45,641 nt of DNA from Rhodocyclales bacterium (GTDB lineage: Bacteria > Pseudomonadota > Gammaproteobacteria > Burkholderiales > Rhodocyclaceae), in contig JACRLX010000028.1 in NCBI GenBank assembly GCA_016235165.1, forward strand, positions 1-45,641. Reading direction: 5' to 3'. Shown here piece after piece: positions 28,090 through 35,678 of this stretch. How positions within the stretch are numbered: the first letter of the stretch is position 1; each line of letters begins with the position of its first letter. A program made the position numbers and the translations under genes. The notes beneath the pieces were generated by a model that was not told the DNA's origin, ran no database searches, and saw only the letters and a list, made by a program, of their open reading frames with translations.

Positions 28090-30642
28090 TCAGGCCTTGG
28101 TGATGCGCACGCCGGTGAAGCCACCGTTGCGCGCCGTGGCGCCGCTCAAGCGGTCGTAGTCATCGACCAGGATTTCGTTGTTGTTGCCGCCCAGGGGGAC
28201 TGACTTGGCATAGTCCTTCGCGGCGACGCGGCCGTAGGCCCAGTGGCCCTGGCCGTAACACTTGGCCACGGTGCCGGGACGCACGCCCTCCCACAGCTTG
28301 AGGTCGACGGTGATGGAACCCGCCGGCGAGGTGATGGTGACCTTGTCGCCGGTCTTCAGGCCCAGTTTGGCGCCGTCGGCCGGATTCATCTTGACCACGT
28401 CGCCCCAGGACACATCGCCCGGATCGACCTTCTTGAACTCCTGGTACCAGGGCAGGTTCTGCGAACGACCTTCACGGTTGAGCCGCGACTTGTAGTCGAT
28501 GAAGGTGAAGGGGTAGTCCTCGAAACTGCCATGGCGCTTGGGCGGCTCGTAGTGCGGCACGAAGGCCACCTCGCCCTTGGCGGTATAGCCGCTGACGGCG
28601 AGGATGTCGTCGACCGAGGTCTCGTGCTTCTTGGCATGGGCGTCCAGCAGCTTCTTCAGGGTCGCGCTGTAGAACTCGAACTTCTTCGTTTCGCTCTTGA
28701 ACTTGCCGCCCCAGCCCTTCTTGAGCGTGTAGCGCGGGCCGCTGAACATGCCCCTGGCCTTGAACGCGGCCCAGCCCTTGATCGGCGCATCGCCCTTCTG
28801 CTCTTCCTTGCCATCCCAGATCGGCGCGCTGATGAACTTGGTGACCAGTTCGGCGAATTCCAGCTCGCTGGTCGCCGACTTGCCGGTCTCAGGATCCTTG
28901 ATCGTGTCGAAGTAGTCGGCCAGGTTGGGGAAGCCCTTGGCCTTCAGCTTCTGCCCCAGCAGCCACTGCACTTCGGTTTCTTCCTGCTTGACATCGAAGA
29001 CGCGCTTGATCGGGCTCTGCTGGATCGAGGCGTAGGTGTAGCCGTTGCTGCCGTTGGTGACGATGTTCCAGCCCTCGGACGAGTTGAAGGTGGAGGGCAG
29101 CACGATGTCGGCGAACTGGGTCATTTCCGACGGGTTGGTGACCATGTGCACGAAGAAGGGCAGCTTGGCCATTACCTGGTTCCAGCGGTCGGCGCCGGTG
29201 CAGGAGTGGTTGAAGTTGTTCCACGAGGCCAGCAGCACCTTGACCGCACCGGGATTCTTCAGCAACACATTGGGAATGTCGTTGACCGCCGCCGTCTGGA
29301 AGGCTGGCAACTCCTTGCTGCCCCGGCGATTGGTATCGTGATTCTTGGAGCCCTTCTTGGCCACTTCGTCGATGAAGGCATCCTTGCTGGGGAACTTGTT
29401 CAGCTTGGGACCGCTGCCGCCTTCCTGCACCACGATGTCGATCGAGCCAAGCAGGCCGTTCAGGGCATATACGGCCATGGCAGCGTAGGTGCCGCGCGGC
29501 CACATTGCCACACCGGGGCCCATCCAGACGGCGGTATTGGGGCCTGATTTCGCCATGGCGCGGGCGACGCGAATGATCTGCTCGGCGGGGATGCCGCATT
29601 CCTTTGCAGCGAAGGCCGGCGTGCGGTCCTTCAGCTCCAGGTTCCACCACTTGACCAGGCCGGAGGTTTCCTTCTCGACGAAGGCATCTTCGGCCACCGT
29701 GGCACCGGCGACGAAGAGGTTCTTGCCGTCCTTGAAGTCGCCGACGAAGTCGCGGCTCCAGCTACCGTCGGTGAGGATCACGTGGGCGATGGCGCCGGCC
29801 AGCGCGCCGTCGGTGCCGGGCAGTACCGGCAGCCACTCGTGCGACTTGGCGCCGGCATTGGAAAGGCGCGGATCGACCGTGATCACGGTGCCGCGGGCGA
29901 CGATTTCATGGAAGCGATGGATGGTATTCGGCACCTGCCGATTCGAGGCCAGCGGATCGCAGCCCCAGACCACCAGGCAGTTGGTCTTTTCCAGGTCGTA
30001 GTCGCGGTAACCGGCGAAGCCCTGGGTCAGGCGCGGACCCATCTTCTCGGCTTCGGCGCAGATCGCGCTGTGCGAGAAGTAGTTGCCGGTGCCGAAGATC
30101 TTCGGCAGGGTGCCGTAGAGCAGTTCCTGCGAGATCGGTCCGTAGCGGCCACGCAGGTACATCAGCTTTTCCGGCTCGCCGGCCTTGCGCAGTTCGAGCA
30201 TCTTGTCGGCGACGATGTTCATCGCCTCGTCCCAGGAGATCGGCACGAACTTCGGATCGATGCCGCGCCCCTTCATCGGATTGGTGCGTTTCAGCGGCTG
30301 CTTGATGCGATCCGGGTCGTAGGTCTGCTGCGTGATCAGATGGCCACGCGGGCAGACATAGCCGTGGTTGCTCTTGGAAAACTCGTTGCCGCGCACGCGT
30401 GTGACACGCCCGCCACTGACGAACAGCTGGATGGCGCACCACTGGGTGCAGCCCTGGCAGGTGCTGGCGATCCATTCGCCCTTGGCCGGTGTGCTGGCCC
30501 TGGCCTTGCGTGGTATCAGCGCGGCCTTGAAGGGCATGGGCTTGGGCTTGGCCGCATCGGCCGCCCAGGCAAGGCCACCACAGGCCCAGCAAGCCGCAGA
30601 TGCCGCGGATGCCTTGATGAATTCACGTCGGGTCAGCCTCAT
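28090..30642 (-). CDS. arrA: ArrA/ArxA-family molybdopterin arsenate reductase or arsenite oxidase, catalytic subunit
   Basis: The 850-residue protein has a twin-arginine signal (TRREFIKASAA), the [4Fe-4S] motif CX2CX3CX27C (Cys62, 65, 69, 97) and the Mo-bis-MGD core. RGRY at 164-167, HSAIC at 191-195 (Cys195 the probable Mo ligand), Lys200 and Tyr212 match arsenate-contacting residues I recall from ArrA structures. As I recall, RGRY marks ArrA while ArxA carries GRGWG, favouring arsenate reduction; the adjacent ArxX/AioX-type sensor could equally suit arsenite oxidation. The ATG at 30642 has AAGGAGG 8 nt upstream and replaces a longer open frame to 30810. Neighbours are arrB, torD and two cytochromes; ArrC is absent. 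Polysulfide/thiosulfate reductase is the main alternative. Confidence 0.78.
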   Translation of the reverse strand: MRLTRREFIKASAASAACWACGGLAWAADAAKPKPMPFKAALIPRKARASTPAKGEWIASTCQGCTQWCAIQLFVSGGRVTRVRGNEFSKSNHGYVCPRGHLITQQTYDPDRIKQPLKRTNPMKGRGIDPKFVPISWDEAMNIVADKMLELRKAGEPEKLMYLRGRYGPISQELLYGTLPKIFGTGNYFSHSAICAEAEKMGPRLTQGFAGYRDYDLEKTNCLVVWGCDPLASNRQVPNTIHRFHEIVARGTVITVDPRLSNAGAKSHEWLPVLPGTDGALAGAIAHVILTDGSWSRDFVGDFKDGKNLFVAGATVAEDAFVEKETSGLVKWWNLELKDRTPAFAAKECGIPAEQIIRVARAMAKSGPNTAVWMGPGVAMWPRGTYAAMAVYALNGLLGSIDIVVQEGGSGPKLNKFPSKDAFIDEVAKKGSKNHDTNRRGSKELPAFQTAAVNDIPNVLLKNPGAVKVLLASWNNFNHSCTGADRWNQVMAKLPFFVHMVTNPSEMTQFADIVLPSTFNSSEGWNIVTNGSNGYTYASIQQSPIKRVFDVKQEETEVQWLLGQKLKAKGFPNLADYFDTIKDPETGKSATSELEFAELVTKFISAPIWDGKEEQKGDAPIKGWAAFKARGMFSGPRYTLKKGWGGKFKSETKKFEFYSATLKKLLDAHAKKHETSVDDILAVSGYTAKGEVAFVPHYEPPKRHGSFEDYPFTFIDYKSRLNREGRSQNLPWYQEFKKVDPGDVSWGDVVKMNPADGAKLGLKTGDKVTITSPAGSITVDLKLWEGVRPGTVAKCYGQGHWAYGRVAAKDYAKSVPLGGNNNEILVDDYDRLSGATARNGGFTGVRITKA

Positions 30643-30741
30643 GACGATTGCCTCCTTAAGGTAGAACCGGGCCTTATCGGCGAAGTACCGATGGCGCCCG
30701 GAGTTGAATTTGCCAAACCTGTCGCTCCTGCCAGCCCACGC

Positions 30742-30757
30742 GTTACTGTTCGGTAAC
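30742..30757. promoter_or_regulatory. palindrome GTTAC-N6-GTAAC, site A
   Basis: GTTACTGTTCGGTAAC, perfect 5-bp arms with a 6-nt spacer, about 100 nt upstream of arrA in its leader region. It is identical in arms and spacing to sites B and C, and probably binds the response regulator encoded at 33444. Confidence 0.65.
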
Positions 30758-30817
30758 AGGCCACACTCCAGACCTTGCCCGCCACACGGGATTGCGCGGA
30801 GCGCCACCACGCCGTCA

Positions 30818-30841
30818 AAAGTCGGTGCTGGCGATACGGCG
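30818..30841 (+). repeat. dispersed repeat, copy 3 (arr intergenic region)
   Basis: AAAGTCGGTGCTGGCGAT followed by ACGGCG, two transitions from copy 2. It lies between regulatory site A and the candidate sigma-54 promoters. Confidence 0.7.
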
Positions 30842-30948
30842 CCGCGCAGCGCAAGCCATGGCAGACCATTGCTTGAGAGCTGAAGCGATTTGGCAGGGGG
30901 CAGGCGGGTTTCACGGGAAAACAGGGATCAATGTCGTACCCGTAATCC

Positions 30949-30964
30949 TGCGAAAACCATGCCC
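30949..30964 (-). promoter_or_regulatory. candidate sigma-54 promoter of the arr-like operon
   Basis: The minus strand reads GGGCATG-GTTT-TCGCA against the consensus TGGCACG-N4-TTGCA, with the essential GG and GC at correct spacing. Sites B and C lie about 86 and 139 bp upstream, the usual place for enhancer-bound activators. It would give a leader of about 300 nt before arrA. Confidence 0.45.
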
Positions 30965-30997
30965 AAGGAAAAAACCACAAAGACATCAAGGCATTGA

Positions 30998-31013
30998 TGG
31001 CATCCATCGTGCA
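30998..31013 (+). promoter_or_regulatory. candidate sigma-54 promoter of the sensor operon
   Basis: TGGCATC-CATC-GTGCA matches the -24/-12 pattern with correct GG-GC spacing, 67 nt before the binding-protein gene. Site A is about 240 bp upstream; site B lies just downstream and might repress. Confidence 0.4.
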
Positions 31014-31049
31014 TCGGGCTCGGCAACGCCTGAAATCTGGTCTAGTATC

Positions 31050-31065
31050 GTTACCATTCCGTAAC
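31050..31065. promoter_or_regulatory. palindrome GTTAC-N6-GTAAC, site B
   Basis: GTTACCATTCCGTAAC, 15 nt before the binding-protein gene. With site C it shares GTTACC and CCGTAAC; the two are 53 bp apart, about five helical turns, so they lie on the same face of DNA. Confidence 0.7.
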
Positions 31066-31079
31066 TAAGAGCCGCCAAC

Positions 31080-31973
31080 ATGAACTCAATCACGCCGTTG
31101 GTGTTACCAAACCGTAACCGCCGCCAGTGGCTATTCCAGGCCGGCTGTCTCACCGCCGCCGGCCTGGTCGGCCTCGCGCGCGAGCCCGGCGCGACGGAAA
31201 AAAAGATCCGCGTCGGCATGACGCCCGCTTTCCTCCACGACCAACACGGCCTGCTCGGCGAATGGCGCGACTTCATGGCCGATTCGCTGCGGCGCCCGGT
31301 CGAATTCGTGCAGCGCGACAGCTACCGCGAAACCATGGATCTGCTGCGCCTCGACAAGCTCGAATTCGCCTGGGTCTGCGACTACCCCTATCTGCACCTC
31401 AAGGACACCGTGCGCCTGATGGCCGTGCCGCTCTACCAGGGCAAGCCGCATTACCGCTCCTACCTGATAGTGCACAAGGACACCGCCAATGTCCGTTCCA
31501 TGGCCGACCTGCAGGACAGCGTGTTCGCCTATGCCGATCCGTACTCGAATACCGGCTACCTGGCGCCGCGCTACGAGATCCGCCAGTTGGGTCGCGACCC
31601 GGCGGGCTTCTTCCGCAAGACCTTCTTCACCTGGTCGCACCGCAAGGTGGTCGAAGCCGTGGCCAGCGGCCTGGCACGCGGCGGCGCGGTGGACAGCTAC
31701 ATCTGGGAAACCCTGGCCCATGTCGAGCCGGCCCTGGTAAAGCGCACGCGCCTGGTGTCGCGCTCGCCCGAATACGGCTTTCCGCCCTTCGTCGCCCACC
31801 GTTCGGTGGCACAGGCGGAATTCCGCCAGATGCAGGAGCATCTGCTCGGCACCGGCAACAGCGAAGCCGGCCGGCGCCTGCTGGCCCGCCTGTACCTCGA
31901 CGGCTTCACCGCCGGCAGCCCCGCGCTCTACGACGGCGTGGCGCAGATGATGCGCGCCTTCGGCGAAAGTTGA
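31080..31973 (+). CDS. periplasmic PhnD-like arsenite-sensing binding protein (ArxX/AioX-like)
   Basis: The 297-residue protein has an RR-containing signal (NRRQWLFQAGCLTAAGLVGLA) and a PhnD-type fold: KIRVGMTPAFLHDQHGLLGEW, FAWVCDYPYLHL, SYLIVHKDT, FAYADPYSNTGYLAPRY. The mature protein has a single cysteine, Cys100 in WVCDYPYL; AioX proteins use a conserved cysteine to bind arsenite, so this residue is the likely sensor. It is followed by a kinase and regulator, the X-S-R order of arx and aio loci. Site C lies within its first 13 codons. The ATG at 31080 lacks a strong ribosome binding site. Confidence 0.85.
   Translation: MNSITPLVLPNRNRRQWLFQAGCLTAAGLVGLAREPGATEKKIRVGMTPAFLHDQHGLLGEWRDFMADSLRRPVEFVQRDSYRETMDLLRLDKLEFAWVCDYPYLHLKDTVRLMAVPLYQGKPHYRSYLIVHKDTANVRSMADLQDSVFAYADPYSNTGYLAPRYEIRQLGRDPAGFFRKTFFTWSHRKVVEAVASGLARGGAVDSYIWETLAHVEPALVKRTRLVSRSPEYGFPPFVAHRSVAQAEFRQMQEHLLGTGNSEAGRRLLARLYLDGFTAGSPALYDGVAQMMRAFGES
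31103..31118. promoter_or_regulatory. palindrome GTTAC-N6-GTAAC, site C
   Basis: GTTACCAAACCGTAAC lies inside codons 8-13 of the binding-protein gene. It is a third copy with the same arms and spacing, unlikely to be dictated by coding. Confidence 0.65.
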
Positions 31974-31983
31974 GTGCGGCATC

Positions 31984-33465
31984 GTGCGCTGGCTGTTCAA
32001 TCTTTCCTTCCGCCACAAGATTCCCTTGTGGACCTCCTTCCTGATCGGCTTGTCGATCTTCGTGGTCGGCGCCGCCTTGATGACGCGCGCCTACCGGGAC
32101 ATGAAGGCCGCGGTGGTGATCAGCGCCGACAACCTCGGCCACACGCTGGCCAATACCGTGGCGCCGATGCTGCTGCACGACGACGTCTGGCGCGCCTTCG
32201 AGATCGTGCGTTCGCCGATCCGCGCCGAATCGGCGCGCAGCCCGGTGCAGGTGGATGCGGTGGTGGTGTTCGGCCGCGACCGCCGCATTTTCGTTTCCAG
32301 CCACCCGGAAAGCCTGCCCATGCTGAGCGAGCCGGCGGCGCTCGGCGCCGACTGGCTGGCGCTGGCGGCAGGGCTCGACGCTCCGACGCCCGTCGCCTGG
32401 CCGCTGGTGATCGAACCGGAGGGCTCCAGCTACCTTTACCTCGCGCTGCCGATCACCGACAAGGATGCCCAGTTGGGCCACCTGGTCCTGCGCTATGCCA
32501 AATCGGTGTTCCATCCCTGGTTCGTCGCCACCACCTGGCAGGGCCTCGGCCTTGGCCTGCTGGTGCTGGCGGTGCTGATTCCGATCAACTGGTACTGGGG
32601 CAGTCGCATGGCCTCGCCGCTGGTCGACCTGGCGCAGCGCATGGGCATGATGATGGAAAGGCCGCCCGAGCCGCTGCCGCCGGACCTCTATCCCTACCAT
32701 GACGAGCTCGGCCAGTTGTTCCAGGCCTATGACCGCATGGTGCTGGCGCTGCGCGAAAAGGCGGCGCTGGAAAGCGAGGTCGTGCGCAGCGAACGCCTGG
32801 CCGCGATCGGCCAGCTCACCGCCGGCATCGCCCATGAAATCAACAACCCGCTGGCCGGACTGATCACCGCCGTCGATACCCTCAAGCTGCGCCAGGACCT
32901 CGATCCGAGGGCCCTGCGCCACCTCGATCTGATCGATCGCGGACTGATGCAGATCCGCGATACCGTCGCCGCCCTGCTGGTGCAGACCCGGGTGCAGGCC
33001 AGGCCCCTGAACCAGCACGACCTCGACGATGTGCATACGCTGATCCAGCCCCAGGTCGCCAAGCGCCGCATCACGCTCGACTGGTCCGCCACCATGCCGC
33101 CCGAGTTGCCCGCGCCCGCCAGCCTGGTCCGCCAGATCCTGATCAACCTGTTGCTGAATGCCGTGCAGGCGGCGGCAGAAGGCGGCCACGTGAGCCTGCG
33201 GCTGGGCCAGAAAGCGGATTCCGGGTCCTGTCTCGCCATCGTCGTGCGCAATGACGGCACGCTGCTGAGTGACGAACAACTCGCCCACCTGTTCGAGCCC
33301 TTCGCCTCCACCCGCGCCGGCGGCCACGGCCTCGGACTCTGGGTCACCTACCAGATCGTCACCCAGCTCGACGGCCGCATCAGCGCCCGCAACGTCGACG
33401 ATCAGGTCGAGTTCGTGGTCAACCTGCCACTTGGAGATGCTCCATGCAACACCGCATCGGCCTGA
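31984..33465 (+). CDS. membrane sensor histidine kinase (ArxS/AioS-like)
   Basis: The 493-residue kinase starts at GTG 31984. It has two membrane segments (about residues 15-35 and 182-203) flanking a periplasmic domain of about 145 residues, a HAMP-like linker, the H box GIAHEINNPLAGL with the phosphoacceptor near His284, the N box ILINLLLNAVQAAA and the G box GGHGLGLWVT. It probably reads the arsenite-loaded binding protein encoded upstream and phosphorylates the regulator whose gene overlaps its end by 22 nt. Confidence 0.9.
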   Translation: MRWLFNLSFRHKIPLWTSFLIGLSIFVVGAALMTRAYRDMKAAVVISADNLGHTLANTVAPMLLHDDVWRAFEIVRSPIRAESARSPVQVDAVVVFGRDRRIFVSSHPESLPMLSEPAALGADWLALAAGLDAPTPVAWPLVIEPEGSSYLYLALPITDKDAQLGHLVLRYAKSVFHPWFVATTWQGLGLGLLVLAVLIPINWYWGSRMASPLVDLAQRMGMMMERPPEPLPPDLYPYHDELGQLFQAYDRMVLALREKAALESEVVRSERLAAIGQLTAGIAHEINNPLAGLITAVDTLKLRQDLDPRALRHLDLIDRGLMQIRDTVAALLVQTRVQARPLNQHDLDDVHTLIQPQVAKRRITLDWSATMPPELPAPASLVRQILINLLLNAVQAAAEGGHVSLRLGQKADSGSCLAIVVRNDGTLLSDEQLAHLFEPFASTRAGGHGLGLWVTYQIVTQLDGRISARNVDDQVEFVVNLPLGDAPCNTASA

Positions 33466-34766
33466 TCGAGGACGATCCCATCATCGGCGAGGCGCTCTCC
33501 GAACGTCTCGAATTCGAAGGCTTCGCCTGCGACTGGTACCGCGACGGCCGCACCGCCCGACGCGGACTCGGCCAACGGCGTTACAGCGTGGTGGTGAGCG
33601 ACATCAACCTTCCCGAAATCAGCGGCGAATCGTTGTTCAGCGATCTGCTCGCCGGCGGCCAGCCCATGCCGCCCTTCATTTTCATCACCGGCTACGGCGC
33701 CATCGACCAGGCCGTGCGCCTGCTCAAGCTGGGAGCCCATGACTATGTCACCAAACCGTTCAATGTCGGCGAACTGATCACCAAGATTCGCGGCCTGTGC
33801 GAACGCATGCCGACACTGAATGAATCCGAGGCGACGCTGGGGATCTCCGCCGGCATGCGCCAGATCGAGGCGCTGCTGCCGCGCCTGGCGGCGAGCCGCA
33901 GCGCCGTGCTGATTTCCGGCGAATCCGGCGCCGGCAAGGAGGAAGTGGCGCGCGCCCTGCACCGCGCCGGCGACCCCGATGGCAAGGCGCCCTTCATCGC
34001 CGTGAATTGCGGCGCGATTCCGGAGAACCTGATCGAGTCCGAGCTCTTCGGCCACGACAAGGGCGCCTTCACCGGCGCGGATCGCGAGCGGCGCGGCGTC
34101 TTCGAACAGGCCGACGGCGGCACCCTGTTCCTAGACGAAATCGGCGAAATGCCGCCGACCATGCAGGTCAAGCTGCTGCGCGCGATCCAGGACCGCGCCA
34201 TCGTCCATGTCGGCGGCGCCACCCGGCGACAGGTCGACATCCGCCTGGTCTGCGCCACCCACCACGACTTGAAGGCCATGGTCGAACAAGGGCGCTTCCG
34301 TGAAGACCTCTATTACCGCATCCACGTCGTGCATCTGCATGTGCCACCCCTGCGCGAACGCCAGGAAGACATCCTCTGGCTGGCCGCACGACTGCTCGAC
34401 GCCCACGCCGCGCGCGGCGAAGCAAGACGAAGCCTGAGCCCGGAAGCGGAGCGTGCGATGGTGCGCTACCCGTGGCCCGGCAACGTGCGCGAGCTCGCAC
34501 ACTGCCTGGAGCGCGCCTGCGTGCTGTCGCTCACGCCGCAACTGCGGGCCGAAGACCTGTTTGGCGCCGCCACCAGTGCCAACCCGTCGTCCGAATCGCT
34601 GCGCCAGAACCTCAGCGAGCACCTGCAGGACTGCGAGCGGGCCTACATCCGCGGCGCGCTGGCCGAGTGCGACGGCCGCATCACCGACACCGCCGCCCTG
34701 CTCGGCATCAGCCGCAAGAATCTGTGGGAAAAGATGCGCAAGCTGGGAATCGCCGAGACCGCCTGA
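33444..34766 (+). CDS. sigma-54-dependent response regulator (ArxR/AioR-like)
   Basis: The 440-residue NtrC-type activator has a receiver domain (Asp53 in VVVSDINLP, Lys in YVTKPFN), an AAA+ domain with Walker A GESGAGKE, the sigma-54 contact loop GAFTGA at about 207-212 and DEIGEMP, and a Fis-type helix-turn-helix (ITDTAALLGISRKNLWEKM). Its presence explains the candidate -24/-12 promoters and the repeated palindromes at 30742, 31050 and 31103. It probably turns on the arr-like operon when arsenite is present. Confidence 0.93.
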   Translation: MQHRIGLIEDDPIIGEALSERLEFEGFACDWYRDGRTARRGLGQRRYSVVVSDINLPEISGESLFSDLLAGGQPMPPFIFITGYGAIDQAVRLLKLGAHDYVTKPFNVGELITKIRGLCERMPTLNESEATLGISAGMRQIEALLPRLAASRSAVLISGESGAGKEEVARALHRAGDPDGKAPFIAVNCGAIPENLIESELFGHDKGAFTGADRERRGVFEQADGGTLFLDEIGEMPPTMQVKLLRAIQDRAIVHVGGATRRQVDIRLVCATHHDLKAMVEQGRFREDLYYRIHVVHLHVPPLRERQEDILWLAARLLDAHAARGEARRSLSPEAERAMVRYPWPGNVRELAHCLERACVLSLTPQLRAEDLFGAATSANPSSESLRQNLSEHLQDCERAYIRGALAECDGRITDTAALLGISRKNLWEKMRKLGIAETA

Positions 34767-34792
34767 CACCACCCATCCGCCAGCCACGGGCG

Positions 34793-34798
34793 TAGAAT
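34793..34798 (+). promoter_or_regulatory. -10 box of the ars operon
   Basis: TAGAAT lies 34 nt upstream of arsR, with no good -35 element. The ArsR operator candidate immediately follows. Confidence 0.4.
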
Positions 34799-34807
34799 GC
34801 GCATGAC

Positions 34808-34823
34808 TTCCATATCCGTGGAA
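34808..34823. promoter_or_regulatory. candidate ArsR operator
   Basis: TTCCATATCCGTGGAA has 5-bp perfect inverted arms (TTCCA/TGGAA) around 6 nt and sits between the -10 box and the arsR start, where a repressor would block transcription. Confidence 0.5.
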
Positions 34824-34831
34824 ATGTAGAA

Positions 34832-35179
34832 ATGAAAACCGCACACGCCGTTGCCAAGCTGGCCGCCCTGGCGCAGGAAAGCCGCCTGCGCATTTTCCGC
34901 CTGCTGGTGCAGGCCGGGCCGGAGGGCATGAACGCCGGCGCCATCGCCGAGGCGGTCGGCATTCCCGCCAACACGCTTTCCTTCCACATCGCCCACCTGG
35001 CCCGCGCCGGGCTGGTCGCGGCGCGCCAGGAAAGCCGCTTCATCTACTACTCGGCCAGCTACCCGGCGATGGATGAACTGCTCGCCTTCCTTACCGACAA
35101 CTGCTGCCAGGGTGAGGGGCAATGCCTGCCCAGGACCGTGGCGGCATCCACCAGCAAGCGCCGCCCTCGGGCGGCTTGA
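34832..35179 (+). CDS. arsR: ArsR-family arsenite-responsive repressor
   Basis: The 115-residue winged-helix repressor controls the ars operon. The helix-turn-helix is at about 36-60 (AIAEAVGIPANTLSFHIAHLARAGL) and the wing follows (ARQESRFIYYSA). The arsenite site is at the C-terminus: Cys91-Cys92-x5-Cys98 in TDNCCQGEGQC. This matches the Cys95/96/102 arrangement I recall from Acidithiobacillus ArsR and not the helix-3 pair of the E. coli plasmid type. It is first in arsR-arsC-acr3-arsD-arsA. Confidence 0.94.
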   Translation: MKTAHAVAKLAALAQESRLRIFRLLVQAGPEGMNAGAIAEAVGIPANTLSFHIAHLARAGLVAARQESRFIYYSASYPAMDELLAFLTDNCCQGEGQCLPRTVAASTSKRRPRAA

Positions 35180-35191
35180 GGAGATAGCATC

Positions 35192-35677
35192 ATGTCTTTC
35201 CAGATTCTCGTTTTGTGCACGGGCAATTCGGCGCGCTCCATCCTCGGCGAAATGCTGTTCAACCATCTTGGGCAGGGTCGCATCACGGCGTACTCGGCCG
35301 GCAGCAGGCCGGGCGGCACGGTCAATCCGGTCGCCATCGAAACCCTGCACAGGCACGGCATTCCCTGCGAGGGAGCGCGCAGCAAGAGCTGGAATGAATT
35401 CGCGGCGCCCGGCGCGCCCGAATTCGATTTCATCTTCACCGTTTGCGCCAACGCCGCCAACGAGACCTGCCCGATCTGGCCCGGCCATCCGACCACGGCG
35501 CACTGGACCTTGCCCGATCCCGCCCATGTCGAGCCGATGGAAGCGCGCCGCGCCGCCTTCGAGCAAGCCTATCAATCGCTGAGGAAGCGCATCGCAGCCT
35601 TCCTCGCCCTGCCGCTGGAAAGCATGACGCCGCAAGAGTCGGCGCTGGCGGCACGGCGCATCCACGAGGAATCCTGA
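35192..35677 (+). CDS. arsC: arsenate reductase, low-molecular-weight phosphatase type
   Basis: This cytoplasmic enzyme reduces arsenate to arsenite for export. The 161-residue protein has the phosphatase-like P loop CTGNSAR (Cys9 to Arg15) near the N-terminus, additional cysteines at 59, 85 and 93 (FTVCANAANETCPIWPG) and the DPA motif of the family (LPDPAHVEP). The cysteine pair at 85/93 suggests a thioredoxin-type redox relay, though the exact spacing differs from what I recall for S. aureus ArsC. It lies 1 nt before acr3. Confidence 0.9.
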   Translation: MSFQILVLCTGNSARSILGEMLFNHLGQGRITAYSAGSRPGGTVNPVAIETLHRHGIPCEGARSKSWNEFAAPGAPEFDFIFTVCANAANETCPIWPGHPTTAHWTLPDPAHVEPMEARRAAFEQAYQSLRKRIAAFLALPLESMTPQESALAARRIHEES

Positions 35678-35678
35678 C

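Noticed and set aside
30844-30858. Alternative minus-strand -24/-12 candidate TGGCTTG-N4-GCGC
   Set aside because: Good -24 half but the -12 half lacks TT; the element at 30949 fits better with the palindromes upstream of it.
30862-30876. TGGCAGACCATTGCT, resembling a plus-strand sigma-54 promoter
   Set aside because: The GG-GC spacing is one nt too short.
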